Below are positions 25,747-34,469 of a DNA stretch of 64,000 nucleotides, piece after piece. A model generated the notes under the pieces. That model made no database searches. It saw only the letters and a program-made list of their open reading frames with translations, and was not told where the DNA came from. Position numbers and translations under genes: made by a program. Position 1 is the first letter of the stretch. The number at the start of each line of letters is the position of its first letter. This DNA is from VRUE01 sp963732225. GTDB lineage: Bacteria; Actinomycetota; Thermoleophilia; Solirubrobacterales; 70-9. The stretch is taken from NCBI GenBank assembly GCA_963732225.1, contig CAVSYR010000002.1, positions 1,219,107-1,283,106 of the forward strand, read 5' to 3'.

Positions 25747-28700
25747 GTGGCCGACGAGCAGCAGCTGCGCAGCTACCTGAAGCGGGTCACGATCGAGCTT
25801 GCCGAGGAGCGCAAGCGCCTGCACGCCTATCGCTACGAGCCAATCGCGATCGTCGGCATGGGCTGTCGCTACCCCGGCGGCGTCAGCTCCCCGGACGGGC
25901 TCTGGGACCTGGTCGAGGCGGGCCGCGACGCGATCGGCGATTTCCCCGCCGATCGTGGCTGGGATGTCGAGGGCGTCTACGACCCCAATCCCGACGCCGC
26001 CGGCAAGACCTACGTTCGCGAGGGCGGTTTCATCGCTGACCTGGCCGAGTTCGACGCCGAGTTCTTCAGGATGAGCCCACGCGAGGCGCTGGCCGCCGAC
26101 CCCCAACAGCGGCTGCTGCTGGAAACCTCGTGGGAGGCGCTGGAAGACGCGGCGATCGACCCGCTCGCCCTGCACGGCAGTCAGGTTGGGGTCTTCACCG
26201 GGGTGACGCCGCAGGAGTACATCGCCGGGGTGGGCGGGGTGGCAAAAGAGCTGGAAGGCTATTTCGCCTCCGGCGGCGCGATCAGCGTCGCCTCCGGCCG
26301 CATCTCCTACACGCTCGGCCTCGAGGGCCCGGCGGTGACGCTCGACACCGCCTGCTCGTCCTCGCTCGTCGCGATCCACCTCGCCTGCCACTCCCTGCGC
26401 AGCGGCGAGTGCTCGCTGGCCCTGGCCGGTGGCGTCACGGTGCTCGCCGGCCTCTGGGCCTTCACCGTGCTGAGCCGCCAGCGGGCGCTCTCTCCCGACG
26501 GGCGCTGCAAGGCCTATGCCGAGGCCGCCGACGGGGCCGGCTGGGCAGAGGGGGCCGGGATGGTGGCGCTGCAGCGGCTCAGCGATGCCGAACGCGACGG
26601 CCACCGCGTGCTCGCCACGATCCGCGGCTCGGCCGTCAACCAGGACGGTGCCTCCAACGGCCTCACTGCGCCCAACGGCCCTTCGCAGGAGCGGGTGATC
26701 CGCCAGGCCCTGGCCAACGCTCGGCTCACACCCGGCGACGTCGACGCGGTCGAGGGCCACGGCACCGGCACCCCGCTCGGCGACCCGATCGAGGTGGGGG
26801 CCCTGCTCGCCACCTATGGCGGCGAGCGCGAGTCGCCGTTGCGCCTCGGTTCGATCAAGTCCAACATCGGCCACTCGGCGGCAGCGGCGGGGGTCGCCGG
26901 CGTAATCAAGACCGTGCAGGCGCTGCGCGCCGGCGTGCTGCCGAAGACGCTCCACGTCGACCGGCCCTCCGCCAACGTCGACTGGAGCTCGGGCGCGGTC
27001 GAGCTCCTGACCGAGCCCTCCCAGTGGCAGCCCAACGGCCGCCCGCGCCGCGCCGGCGTCTCCTCCTTCGGCATCAGCGGCACCAACGCCCACCTGATCC
27101 TCGAGGAAGGACCGCCGCCCGCGCCGGCCAGCGTGGGGGAGGGCGCCGCGGAGCCAGTCCCGGACTCACCCCTGCCCGGACCGCTCCCCCTCGTCCTCTC
27201 GGCCAAAACCGAGGAGGCCCTGCGCGACGCCGGCTGGCGACTCGCCGAGCACCTGCGCGAGCGCCCGCAGCTGGACCCCGCCGACGTCGCCTACTCGCTT
27301 GCCGTCGGGCGCCCGGCCTTCGAGCAGCGGGCCGGCGTGGTCGCCGGCAAGAGCGAGCAACTCCTCGCCGGCCTCGACGCCCTCGCCGAGGGCGGCGGGC
27401 ATCCGGCCCTGGTCAAGGGCCGGGCCCGATCGGAGCGGCGCCCGGTCTTTCTCTTCCCCGGCCAGGGCTCCCAGTGGCCGCTGATGGGGGTCGAGCTGCT
27501 CGACTCATCCCCCTCCTTCGCCGCCCAGATGCAAGCCTGCGAGGAAGCGCTCGAGCCCTTCGTCGAGTGGTCGCTCGAGCAGGTCCTGCGCGACCCCGAG
27601 GCGGCCTGGCTCGACCGGCTCGACGTCGTCCAGCCCGCCCTCTTCGCGCTGATGACCTCGCTGGCGCGGCTCTGGCAGGAGGCCGGCGTCGAGCCCGCCA
27701 CCGTGGTCGGGCACTCCCAGGGCGAGATCGCCGCCGCCCATTTCGCCGGCAGCCTCGGGCTCGACGACGCCGCCCGCATCGTCGCCCTGCGTGCCCAGGC
27801 GATGGCCGATATCGCCGGCAGGGGGGCGATGGTCTCGGTCTCGCTTGCGAGCGAGGAGCTCGCACCCCTGATCGAGCCCCACGGCGAGCGGGTCTCGCTG
27901 GCGGCGATCAACGGCCCCGCTTCGCTCGTCCTCTCCGGTGAGCCCGAGGCGTTGGAGGAGCTGCTCTCCAGCTGCGAGCGACAGGGGGTGCGCGCCCAGC
28001 GCATCGCCGTCGACTACGCCGCCCACTCAGCCCAGATCGAGCCGCTGCGCGATCGCCTGCTTGAGGCGTTCGCGCCGATCTCGCCGCGCAGGGGCGAGAT
28101 TCCCTTTCACTCCACTCTCAGCGGCGAGCCGATCGACGGCACCGAGCTCGACGCCGACTACTGGTACCGCAACCTGCGCGAGACCGTCCGCTTGGAGCCG
28201 GTGCTGCGCTCGCTGCTCAGCGGCGGCGCCCGCACCCTGATCGAGGTCAGCCCCCACCCGGTGCTCGGCTTCGCGGTCCAGGAGACGGTCGATGCGGCGC
28301 TGAAGGGGGAGGGTGCGGCGGTGCTCGGGACCCTGCGCCGTGGCGACGGCGGTCCGCAGCGATTCTCCCTTTCCCTGGCCGGGGCCCACGCAGCCGGGGC
28401 GGCCGTCGAGTGGGAGCGGCTCTTCGCCGCGAGCGGGGCGAGGACGACCCAGCTGCCCACCTACCCGTTCCAGCGCCGGCGCTACTGGCTGGCCGCCTCC
28501 TCCGGCAGCGCCGACGTCGGTTCCGCCGGCCTGCTCGAGAGCGATCACCCGCTGCTCGGCGCCGCGATCGAGGATCCCGAGGGAGAGGGACTGAGGCTCA
28601 CCGGCCGTATCTCCCTGCAGGGCCAGCCCTGGCTCGGTGGCCACCGCGTCGCCGGCATCGCGCTCCTGCCCAACGCGGCCTTCGTCGAGCTGGCGCTGGC

Positions 28701-30849
28701 GGCCGGGGCCGAGGTCGAGTGCGGGGTGCTGAGGGAGCTGACCGTCGCCGAGCCCCTCGTCGTGCCTGACGAGGGCCGCGTCCGCCTGCAGGTCGTGCTC
28801 GGCGACGCCGGCACCGATGGCGAGCGCGAGGTCTCGATCCACGCCCGCAAGGACAGCGGGGGGGCGGGCGAGTGGACCTGTCACGCCCGCGGCGTTCTCG
28901 CCGCCGAGCCGATTGAGCCGATTGAGCCGAGCGCAGCTGAGCAAGCCGAGGTCTCGCTCTCCTCCGAGGAGTCGGCGGAGGCGAAGCGGTTCGGCATCCA
29001 TCCCGCCCTGCTCGAAGCCGGGCTGCGCCGGGCCGCCGGGTCGCCGGCCGCAGACGGGGGAGGGGAGGACGGCCCGATGCAGCCGACCGAGTGGCGGGGA
29101 GTGCGCCTCGCGGTACCCGGGGCGAGCTCCCTGCGGGTGTTGCTGGCTGGCGGGGGGGACGACGCACCTGCCCTGATCGCGCTCGACCGCAACGGTGCCC
29201 TCATCGCCTCGGTGGACTCGGTGAGTTGGAGCGAGCTCGACCTCGAACGGCTTCGCGACGCCGCCGGCCTCGGCTCGCTCTACAAGCTCGACTGGCAGCC
29301 GGTGGAGGCACCCAAGGGCACGGCGCAGCCCCCCGCATCCGTCCCCCTCGGCCGGCACGAGGTCGCGACCGCGGAGGACCTGCTCGATGCGGCTCACGCC
29401 ACCGCCCGCGATGCCCTCGAGCTGCTGCGGGAGAAGCTCGCCGGCGCCTCGCCCGAGGCGGGGCGCCTGGTCGTCTTGACCCAGGGCGCGGTCTGCACCG
29501 CCGCGACAGAGCAGCCGAACTTGGCCAACGGGACGCTCTGGGCACTGGTCTGCACGGCGCAGTTCGAGCATCCCGGCCGGCTTGCCCTGATCGACAGCGA
29601 CGGCAGCGAGGCCTCGCGCGAGGCCCTGCCCACCGCCCTGGCGCTGAGCGCCAAGGAGCCCCAGCTTGCGATACGCGACGGCCAGCTCCTGGTGCCGCGG
29701 GCGGCTGTGGCGGCGGCGGATGGCGGTTCGCGCTCGAGGCCGCCGATCGACCCCGAGCGCACCGTGCTGATCACCGGTGGCACCGGCAGCCTCGGCCCGC
29801 TGATCGCCGAGCACCTGGTCGAGCGGCACGGCGCACGGCACTTGCTCGTCGCCAGCCGCAGCGGTCCGGAGGCCGAGGGGGCAGCCGAGCTGAAGGCCCG
29901 CCTGACCGAGCTCGGCGCTGATGTCCGGGTCGAGTCCTGCGACGTCTCCAGCCGCGCCGCAATCGAGGCGCTGCTCGCCTCGATCGGACCAGAGCACCCA
30001 TTGGGTGCGGTGATCCACGCCGCCGGTGCCCTCGCCGACGGCACGGTCGAGGCGACCGGCGAGGAGCAGCTGCACACCGTCTTCGCGCCCAAGCTCGACG
30101 CCGCCTGGTACCTGCACGAGCTGACCGCCGAACTCGACCTCTCCGCCTTCATCCTCTTCTCCTCGATGGCGGGGACGCTGGGCAGTCCCGGCCAGGCCGG
30201 TTACGCCGCCGCCAGCTCCTTCCTCGACCTGCTCGCCCAGTATCGCCGCCGCCAGGGCTTGGTCGCGACCTCGATCGGCTGGGGGCTCTGGGCCCGGGCC
30301 AGCGGCGTCAGCGACGTGCAGAGGCTGTGGTTGCGCCGCTTTGGCGCCAAGGAGCTCTCCGACCAGCAGGGCCTCAGGCTCTTCGATGCGGTGCTCGCCA
30401 GCGACCCAGCCGCCGCCGTCGCGGCCCACCTCGATCCCAGCGGCTTCGGCGCGCTCGCCCAGGCTGGCTTCCTGCCGCCGATCCTCAGTCAGCTCATTCC
30501 CGCGGAGGGCGCGGGGCGGCGGCGCGCCCCGCTCGTCCTCCTGCCCGACCGACTTGCCAAGATGCCGCAGCCAAAACGCGAGCCGTTCTTGCTCGAGTTG
30601 ATGCGCGGCCAGGTGGCGGCCGTGCTCGGCTACGAAGACGCCGCCGAGATTGCTCCCGATCGCTTTTTCAGCGAGCTCGGGTTTGACTCTTTGGCGGCGG
30701 TCGAAATTCGCAACCGACTGAGCGAGATGACGGGAATGCAGATGCCGGTGACGCTAGTCTTCGACTACCCGAGCGCCGCCGCCCTCACCACTTACCTGCT
30801 CGACGAGATCGACTCGGCGCAGGACGACCCGGAAAGGAGCTCGGAATGA
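25747..30849 (+). CDS. Modular type I polyketide synthase, module 6 (terminal module, no TE)
   Basis: GTG start 3 bases after the previous stop. N-terminal docking helix 1-28, KS 31-455 (TACSSS, EGHGTGT with Ala to Gly, KSNIGHS), AT 562-912, DH-like 928-1160, KR 1335-1520, ACP 1615-1690 (GFDSL). AT6 has GHSQGE and YAAH, close to the YASH signature of methylmalonyl-CoA ATs. The DH keeps HxxxGxxxxP but lacks about 45 residues including YGPAFQG, and the catalytic Asp is Glu (LLEAGLR), so it should not dehydrate. KR6 keeps the NADPH loop, Lys, Ser and Tyr, but the tetrad Asn is Ser (YAAAS). The protein ends about 10 residues after the ACP; there is no thioesterase or reductase domain. It is the last PKS gene, so this ACP carries the finished chain. 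Confidence 0.96.
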   Translation: MADEQQLRSYLKRVTIELAEERKRLHAYRYEPIAIVGMGCRYPGGVSSPDGLWDLVEAGRDAIGDFPADRGWDVEGVYDPNPDAAGKTYVREGGFIADLAEFDAEFFRMSPREALAADPQQRLLLETSWEALEDAAIDPLALHGSQVGVFTGVTPQEYIAGVGGVAKELEGYFASGGAISVASGRISYTLGLEGPAVTLDTACSSSLVAIHLACHSLRSGECSLALAGGVTVLAGLWAFTVLSRQRALSPDGRCKAYAEAADGAGWAEGAGMVALQRLSDAERDGHRVLATIRGSAVNQDGASNGLTAPNGPSQERVIRQALANARLTPGDVDAVEGHGTGTPLGDPIEVGALLATYGGERESPLRLGSIKSNIGHSAAAAGVAGVIKTVQALRAGVLPKTLHVDRPSANVDWSSGAVELLTEPSQWQPNGRPRRAGVSSFGISGTNAHLILEEGPPPAPASVGEGAAEPVPDSPLPGPLPLVLSAKTEEALRDAGWRLAEHLRERPQLDPADVAYSLAVGRPAFEQRAGVVAGKSEQLLAGLDALAEGGGHPALVKGRARSERRPVFLFPGQGSQWPLMGVELLDSSPSFAAQMQACEEALEPFVEWSLEQVLRDPEAAWLDRLDVVQPALFALMTSLARLWQEAGVEPATVVGHSQGEIAAAHFAGSLGLDDAARIVALRAQAMADIAGRGAMVSVSLASEELAPLIEPHGERVSLAAINGPASLVLSGEPEALEELLSSCERQGVRAQRIAVDYAAHSAQIEPLRDRLLEAFAPISPRRGEIPFHSTLSGEPIDGTELDADYWYRNLRETVRLEPVLRSLLSGGARTLIEVSPHPVLGFAVQETVDAALKGEGAAVLGTLRRGDGGPQRFSLSLAGAHAAGAAVEWERLFAASGARTTQLPTYPFQRRRYWLAASSGSADVGSAGLLESDHPLLGAAIEDPEGEGLRLTGRISLQGQPWLGGHRVAGIALLPNAAFVELALAAGAEVECGVLRELTVAEPLVVPDEGRVRLQVVLGDAGTDGEREVSIHARKDSGGAGEWTCHARGVLAAEPIEPIEPSAAEQAEVSLSSEESAEAKRFGIHPALLEAGLRRAAGSPAADGGGEDGPMQPTEWRGVRLAVPGASSLRVLLAGGGDDAPALIALDRNGALIASVDSVSWSELDLERLRDAAGLGSLYKLDWQPVEAPKGTAQPPASVPLGRHEVATAEDLLDAAHATARDALELLREKLAGASPEAGRLVVLTQGAVCTAATEQPNLANGTLWALVCTAQFEHPGRLALIDSDGSEASREALPTALALSAKEPQLAIRDGQLLVPRAAVAAADGGSRSRPPIDPERTVLITGGTGSLGPLIAEHLVERHGARHLLVASRSGPEAEGAAELKARLTELGADVRVESCDVSSRAAIEALLASIGPEHPLGAVIHAAGALADGTVEATGEEQLHTVFAPKLDAAWYLHELTAELDLSAFILFSSMAGTLGSPGQAGYAAASSFLDLLAQYRRRQGLVATSIGWGLWARASGVSDVQRLWLRRFGAKELSDQQGLRLFDAVLASDPAAAVAAHLDPSGFGALAQAGFLPPILSQLIPAEGAGRRRAPLVLLPDRLAKMPQPKREPFLLELMRGQVAAVLGYEDAAEIAPDRFFSELGFDSLAAVEIRNRLSEMTGMQMPVTLVFDYPSAAALTTYLLDEIDSAQDDPERSSE

Positions 30850-31628
30850 TTCTGCACAGCCGTCGTTGGGGGCCGGAGGAGTCGGACTGCGTGGTCTGTG
30901 TGCACGGCGTCGCGCAGCACGGCGGCATCTTCGGCGACCTCGCCACCCGCCTCGCCGAGCAGGGGCACTCGGTCGTCGCCGTCGACCTGCGCGGTCACGG
31001 TGAGTCCGATCGCGAGCCGCCCTGGAACACCGAGGCCCACGTCGCCGACCTCTTCGAGACCCTGGACTCGCTCGGGATCGAGCGGGCGACCTGGGTCGGC
31101 CACAGCTTCGGGGGTCGCCTCGTCGCCGCCGCCGCGGCCAGCGCTCCCGAGCGAACCAAGGCCCTCGCCCTGCTCGACCCCGGCCTCGAGGTCAGCCCCG
31201 CCCTGGCCCTGCAGAGTGCCGAAATCGAACGCCTCGATTGGAGCTTCGCGACCGCCGACGGCGCCCTCAACGCCGTGCTCTCCAACGGCGCCACGGTCGC
31301 CCCCGACCGCGAGCTGGTCGCCGCCTACGTCAAGGACGACATCCGCAAAGGCCCCGACGGCCGCTTCCGCTTCCGCTTCTCTCCCAGCGCCGCCGTAGTC
31401 GCCTGGAACGAGGTCACCCTGCCAGCCCCGCCAATCGCCCGGGTGCCGACCCTGCTGATCATCGCCGAGGTCTCCCTCGTCCTCGCCGGCTCCCTGAAAG
31501 GCCGCTACCGCGACGCACTCGGTGACCAGGTCACCGAGGTCACCGTCCCCAACGGCCACAACCTGCTCTGGGAGTCCCGCGAGCAGACGATCAGCGCGAT
31601 CGAGAAATTCGTGAACACACCTGTCTAG
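30846..31628 (+). CDS. Alpha/beta-hydrolase, probable polyketide chain-release or editing enzyme
   Basis: 260 residues with an alpha/beta-hydrolase fold: oxyanion HG near residue 20, nucleophile Ser87 in GHSFGG and a late His238 in PNGHNLLWE. The usual post-beta7 acid position reads AEVSL, so the catalytic acid is not at its common place and may follow beta6 (LLDPG). The ATG overlaps the module 6 stop (ATGA) and has AAGGAG seven bases upstream, so it belongs to the PKS operon. Because the terminal PKS lacks a TE, this is the best candidate for chain release. A type II proofreading thioesterase or a tailoring hydrolase are alternatives. It marks the visible 3' end of the cluster. Confidence 0.85.
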   Translation: MILHSRRWGPEESDCVVCVHGVAQHGGIFGDLATRLAEQGHSVVAVDLRGHGESDREPPWNTEAHVADLFETLDSLGIERATWVGHSFGGRLVAAAAASAPERTKALALLDPGLEVSPALALQSAEIERLDWSFATADGALNAVLSNGATVAPDRELVAAYVKDDIRKGPDGRFRFRFSPSAAVVAWNEVTLPAPPIARVPTLLIIAEVSLVLAGSLKGRYRDALGDQVTEVTVPNGHNLLWESREQTISAIEKFVNTPV

Positions 31629-31659
31629 AAAAGACAGTTGGGCCGAGTTACTCTCGGTC
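31621..31659 (+). terminator. Two small hairpins at the end of the PKS operon
   Basis: CTGTCT/AGACAG (31621-31626 with 31632-31637) straddles the hydrolase stop codon, followed by GGCCGAG/CTCGGTC (31641-31647 with 31653-31659, one G-T pair). No T-tract. Plausible but weak. Confidence 0.45.
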
Positions 31660-31706
31660 TCATGCGGAAATCACCCGCCGTGTGTTGTCAGTGAAGCTGT
31701 AGCGAT

Positions 31707-31731
31707 CCGTAACCCATAGGGAGGAATTTCC
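31707..31731 (+). promoter_or_regulatory. CCGTAAC leader motif plus ribosome binding site
   Basis: CCGTAAC lies 25 bases before the ATG, followed by the strong ribosome site GGGAGGAAT. The same arrangement precedes the related secreted genes at 43558, 58276 and 60130. Confidence 0.5.
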
Positions 31732-33018
31732 ATGCCACGATTAAGTCTCGTCGGCCTGCTCGCTGCTGTTTTCGTCCTGATGGCGATGAGCGTCGGCACT
31801 GCTCAAGCGGAAAAAGGAAACGTGTGGCTGCTCAATGGAGAGCACGTCATATCGACGTTACAACCAGCCGTTTCTATCAGCAGCATAGGCGCGAGCCTCG
31901 TCCTATTAAGCAAAGTAAATGGAATCAAAGTTGAAATATCCTGCACGGGAGCCGTTCTCGAAAACACCAAACTCTTGACCGGAGGGTCGGTGTCGGGTGG
32001 TAAAGTCAAATTCACCGGCTGTTCGACAAAACTCAATGAAATAAAACAAGTTTCTTGCGAACCGCACAATGGGACTGAAAAAGGGGTAATTGTCTCCAAC
32101 GCCCTTGAAGACTCACTCATCCTCCACTCGGGCGCGCTGCTCGTTCGTCTCGAAGCCGCGGGCGAAATCCTGGCGACGGTCGTCTCAAGCGAAGAATGTC
32201 TGGTCGGAGAAAAAATCGCTGTCATTGGCAAACTAACGCTGAAAGACGAAGCACTCGAAAAAGAATCGGCGTCGCACTCAGTCAGCGAAGGTCCGTTAAC
32301 TGAAGTCTGGCTCGTCAGCAAAACCGAAGAACACAAAGCGACCATGGATGGCAGTTTGAAACTGGAACTGGGGGGCGAACACAAAGGGCTCGAATGGGCC
32401 GTCTCTCAGGCTGACGCTGACTGGAAGGTAAAAGGCGTCAGCATCACCACGTTATTACCGTTGGTAAATGCGGAAGCAGAGAAAGGTGGGCTGACTCTGT
32501 TAAGTAAAGTCGTCGGCGTTAAATTTGAACTTTCATGTAATAGAGTTGCAATGATTGGTTTCAAACTTCAGACTGAAGGGAAGCTTTCGACGGCCGGAAA
32601 ATTGAAATTTTCCGAATGCATCACCAAGCTCAACGGCACGATCTCGAAAGCATGTGAACCAAACAACGGAGGAACTGAACGCGGGGTTTGGGTGACAAAA
32701 GAACTCAAAGGCTTACTGGCCTTACGTAAAAGCGCGCCGGTCCTTCGATTTAGTCCTACCTCCGGGGAAATCCTCGCAACGTGGGAATTGTCGGAAGAAT
32801 GCGCGATCGGCGCAAAAATTTCACTTATTGGGCTCATTACGCTGAAAGCTGTAGAACTCACGACAGAAGCGATCGCTCACTTATTTGAAGGCGGCTCGTT
32901 CGGCGACTTGTGGCTGATCAGTAAAACGGCGGAACACGAAACTTCGTTTGACGGCAGCACAACGTTGTTCCTGATCGGAGAACACTTGGGCTTGCTTTGG
33001 AGTGGCACCCCTGGATAG
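31732..33018 (+). CDS. Secreted protein with two tandem copies of a Cys-containing domain
   Basis: 428 residues. A signal peptide (about 1-26, ending GTAQA) precedes two homologous halves, each with the pattern CEP...G, GEILAT, EEC.(V/I)G.KI and SKT.EH....DGS...L.GEH.GL.W. The same block occurs once in the products at 58276 and 60130, so this is a duplicated form. Cysteines are paired per repeat, consistent with disulfides outside the cell. Synonymous codons are markedly AT-rich (GAA, AAA, TTA) compared with the adjacent PKS genes. No recognised family; function unknown, probably exported or cell-surface. Confidence 0.85.
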   Translation: MPRLSLVGLLAAVFVLMAMSVGTAQAEKGNVWLLNGEHVISTLQPAVSISSIGASLVLLSKVNGIKVEISCTGAVLENTKLLTGGSVSGGKVKFTGCSTKLNEIKQVSCEPHNGTEKGVIVSNALEDSLILHSGALLVRLEAAGEILATVVSSEECLVGEKIAVIGKLTLKDEALEKESASHSVSEGPLTEVWLVSKTEEHKATMDGSLKLELGGEHKGLEWAVSQADADWKVKGVSITTLLPLVNAEAEKGGLTLLSKVVGVKFELSCNRVAMIGFKLQTEGKLSTAGKLKFSECITKLNGTISKACEPNNGGTERGVWVTKELKGLLALRKSAPVLRFSPTSGEILATWELSEECAIGAKISLIGLITLKAVELTTEAIAHLFEGGSFGDLWLISKTAEHETSFDGSTTLFLIGEHLGLLWSGTPG

Positions 33019-33049
33019 GAGCCCGACGGGAGCGCAGGCGGTCAAGTCC

Positions 33050-33082
33050 GATGAGGTGCGGTGGCCGTCATCGCACCTCATC
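33050..33082. terminator. Bidirectional hairpin between convergent genes
   Basis: An 11-base perfect stem (GATGAGGTGCG with CGCACCTCATC, 11-base loop) lies between two convergent genes and includes the last codons of the minus-strand gene. It could terminate both. Confidence 0.6.
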
Positions 33083-33793
33083 GACCAGTGCCACGCCTCT
33101 GCTCTGCCCTGGCCTGAGCTCGCATTCGCGCGCCTTGCCGAGGCCGGCTTCGCCGTCGCAGAGGTCAGAGCCGTCGCCGCCGTAGAGCTGGTCGCCACCG
33201 GGGCCGCCGTAGAGGCGGTCATCGCCGGCTTCGCCGTGGCAGCCGTCCTGGCCCGCGCCCATCGAGCAGAAGTCGTTGCCGGGGCCGCCCCAGCAGCCGT
33301 CGCTGCCGTCGCTGGTCTTGCAGAAGTCGTTACCGGGGCCGCCGACGCAATCGGTGTTGACCGGGGCGGAGACGCAGATGTCGTTGCCGCCGTTGCCGAT
33401 GCAGCGGTTGCGCGGCGTGCCCTGCGGATGGCAGGAGTCCGGCTCGCCGCTGCCGATCAGCTTGTCCGAGCCGGCGCCGAGGTAGGCGATCAGCGGCACC
33501 GGCAGCTTGTTGAGGACTTCGACCTTGTCGTTGGCGGGCCCGGTGTCGATTTCGACCTGGCCGGCGTCGCTCAGCGAGCAGGTCGCCGCAACGTTGCCGG
33601 GGGCGAGCTGGCAGCCTTCGGTCGCTTCGGCCATCGGGCCGGTGACGATGAGGTCGCCGCCGCTGACGCCGAGCCGCAGGTGGGTGCCAGCGGCGGCACC
33701 GTGGATGACGATCCGTCCCTCGGGCGCGGCGGTGCTGGCGCTGACCAGCAGGAGCAGCGCCACGGCGCCGAGGGCTGCCAGAGCTCGGCGCAA
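33068..33793 (-). CDS. Secreted RTX-like glycine/aspartate-repeat protein
   Basis: 241 residues with a signal peptide (about 1-22), a central region without obvious family, and from about residue 140 repeats of the form GGPGND, GAGQDGC and GGDGSD, like the calcium-binding GGxGxD nonapeptides of RTX proteins. Several Cys fall within the repeats, which is unusual for classical RTX. The long plus-strand frame over the same DNA lacks these features and is an antisense artefact. It starts 2 bases after the STAS gene and is probably co-transcribed with it. Likely exported, calcium-stabilised; role unknown. Confidence 0.8.
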   Translation of the reverse strand: MRRALAALGAVALLLLVSASTAAPEGRIVIHGAAAGTHLRLGVSGGDLIVTGPMAEATEGCQLAPGNVAATCSLSDAGQVEIDTGPANDKVEVLNKLPVPLIAYLGAGSDKLIGSGEPDSCHPQGTPRNRCIGNGGNDICVSAPVNTDCVGGPGNDFCKTSDGSDGCWGGPGNDFCSMGAGQDGCHGEAGDDRLYGGPGGDQLYGGDGSDLCDGEAGLGKARECELRPGQSRGVALVDEVR

Positions 33794-33795
33794 GC

Positions 33796-34152
33796 TCAGG
33801 GGCGCAGCCGCTCGAGCGCCTGCTCGCGACTTGAGTGTGTCGGGATCGTTGCCTCGAGGCCGGTGATGTCGAGCACCCGCTTGACTTGGTGCCCGACCCC
33901 GCAGAGCGCAAACCGGCCGTTGCCGTCACCGTCAAGCGCCTGCCAGGAGCGCACGATCAGGGCGATGCCGGTGGAGTCGATGAACTCGCAGCTGCTGAGG
34001 TCGATCAGCAGCGGGGCCTCGGCAGCGCCGACCGGTCCCTCGAGCTCTCGCTCGAGATCCGTGGCGGTGTTCATGTCCAGCTCCCCCTCGACTGTGATCA
34101 CGAACACCCCGTCTTCCTGCTCGCTGCGAACTTTGAACGGCGCGGGGCTCAA
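33796..34152 (-). CDS. STAS-domain anti-anti-sigma factor
   Basis: 118 residues making one STAS domain, similar to SpoIIAA/RsbV: an N-terminal beta strand, then the conserved DSTGIAL loop whose Ser60 is the expected phosphorylation site. TTG start chosen because it begins the domain and nothing better is nearby. In this family the unphosphorylated protein binds an anti-sigma kinase and frees a sigma factor. No kinase or sigma gene is adjacent. It sits between a regulator pair and an exported RTX-like protein. Confidence 0.85.
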   Translation of the reverse strand: MSPAPFKVRSEQEDGVFVITVEGELDMNTATDLERELEGPVGAAEAPLLIDLSSCEFIDSTGIALIVRSWQALDGDGNGRFALCGVGHQVKRVLDITGLEATIPTHSSREQALERLRP

Positions 34153-34173
34153 CTTCGCAGCGATGCTACTGGA

Positions 34174-34458
34174 CTACTCGCCGAGCAGTTCGTCAAAGCG
34201 AATCGCCGCTCGGCTGGGCAGGACGAGCGCCTCGTTGCGGTGCAGGAGGCCGCAGCCGGCGAGGGCGTACACGGCTCGCTCAACTCCGTCGCGCTGGCTG
34301 AAATCGCAGCCTTTGCCGGCGATCTCGTCGACCAGCTCAGCCAGCGTGACCGGGTTGGGATGGATCGCCAGGACCTGCTGTAGCACCGCCACTTCGAAGA
34401 CCCGGTCTTCCTCGCGCGGCGTGCGGATGTGCTCGGTGCCCTCCACGGTTGCCCCCAT
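34174..34458 (-). CDS. Small winged-helix-like protein
   Basis: 94 residues beginning MGATVEGTEH. The core (VLQQVLAIHP, LAELVDEIAGKG, VERAVYALAGCGLL, then a short beta-like stretch) resembles a winged helix in layout: helix, recognition-type helix pair, wing. It begins 11 bases after the stop of the ArsR-type gene with GAGGG upstream, so the two are likely co-translated. Function not recognised; a partner DNA-binding protein is a guess from context. Confidence 0.65.
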   Translation of the reverse strand: MGATVEGTEHIRTPREEDRVFEVAVLQQVLAIHPNPVTLAELVDEIAGKGCDFSQRDGVERAVYALAGCGLLHRNEALVLPSRAAIRFDELLGE

Positions 34459-34469
34459 AAGGCGAGCCC

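Noticed and set aside
30590..30849. Integrated thioesterase at the end of the last PKS
   Set aside because: Only about 10 residues follow the ACP; no GxSxG in the C-terminus.
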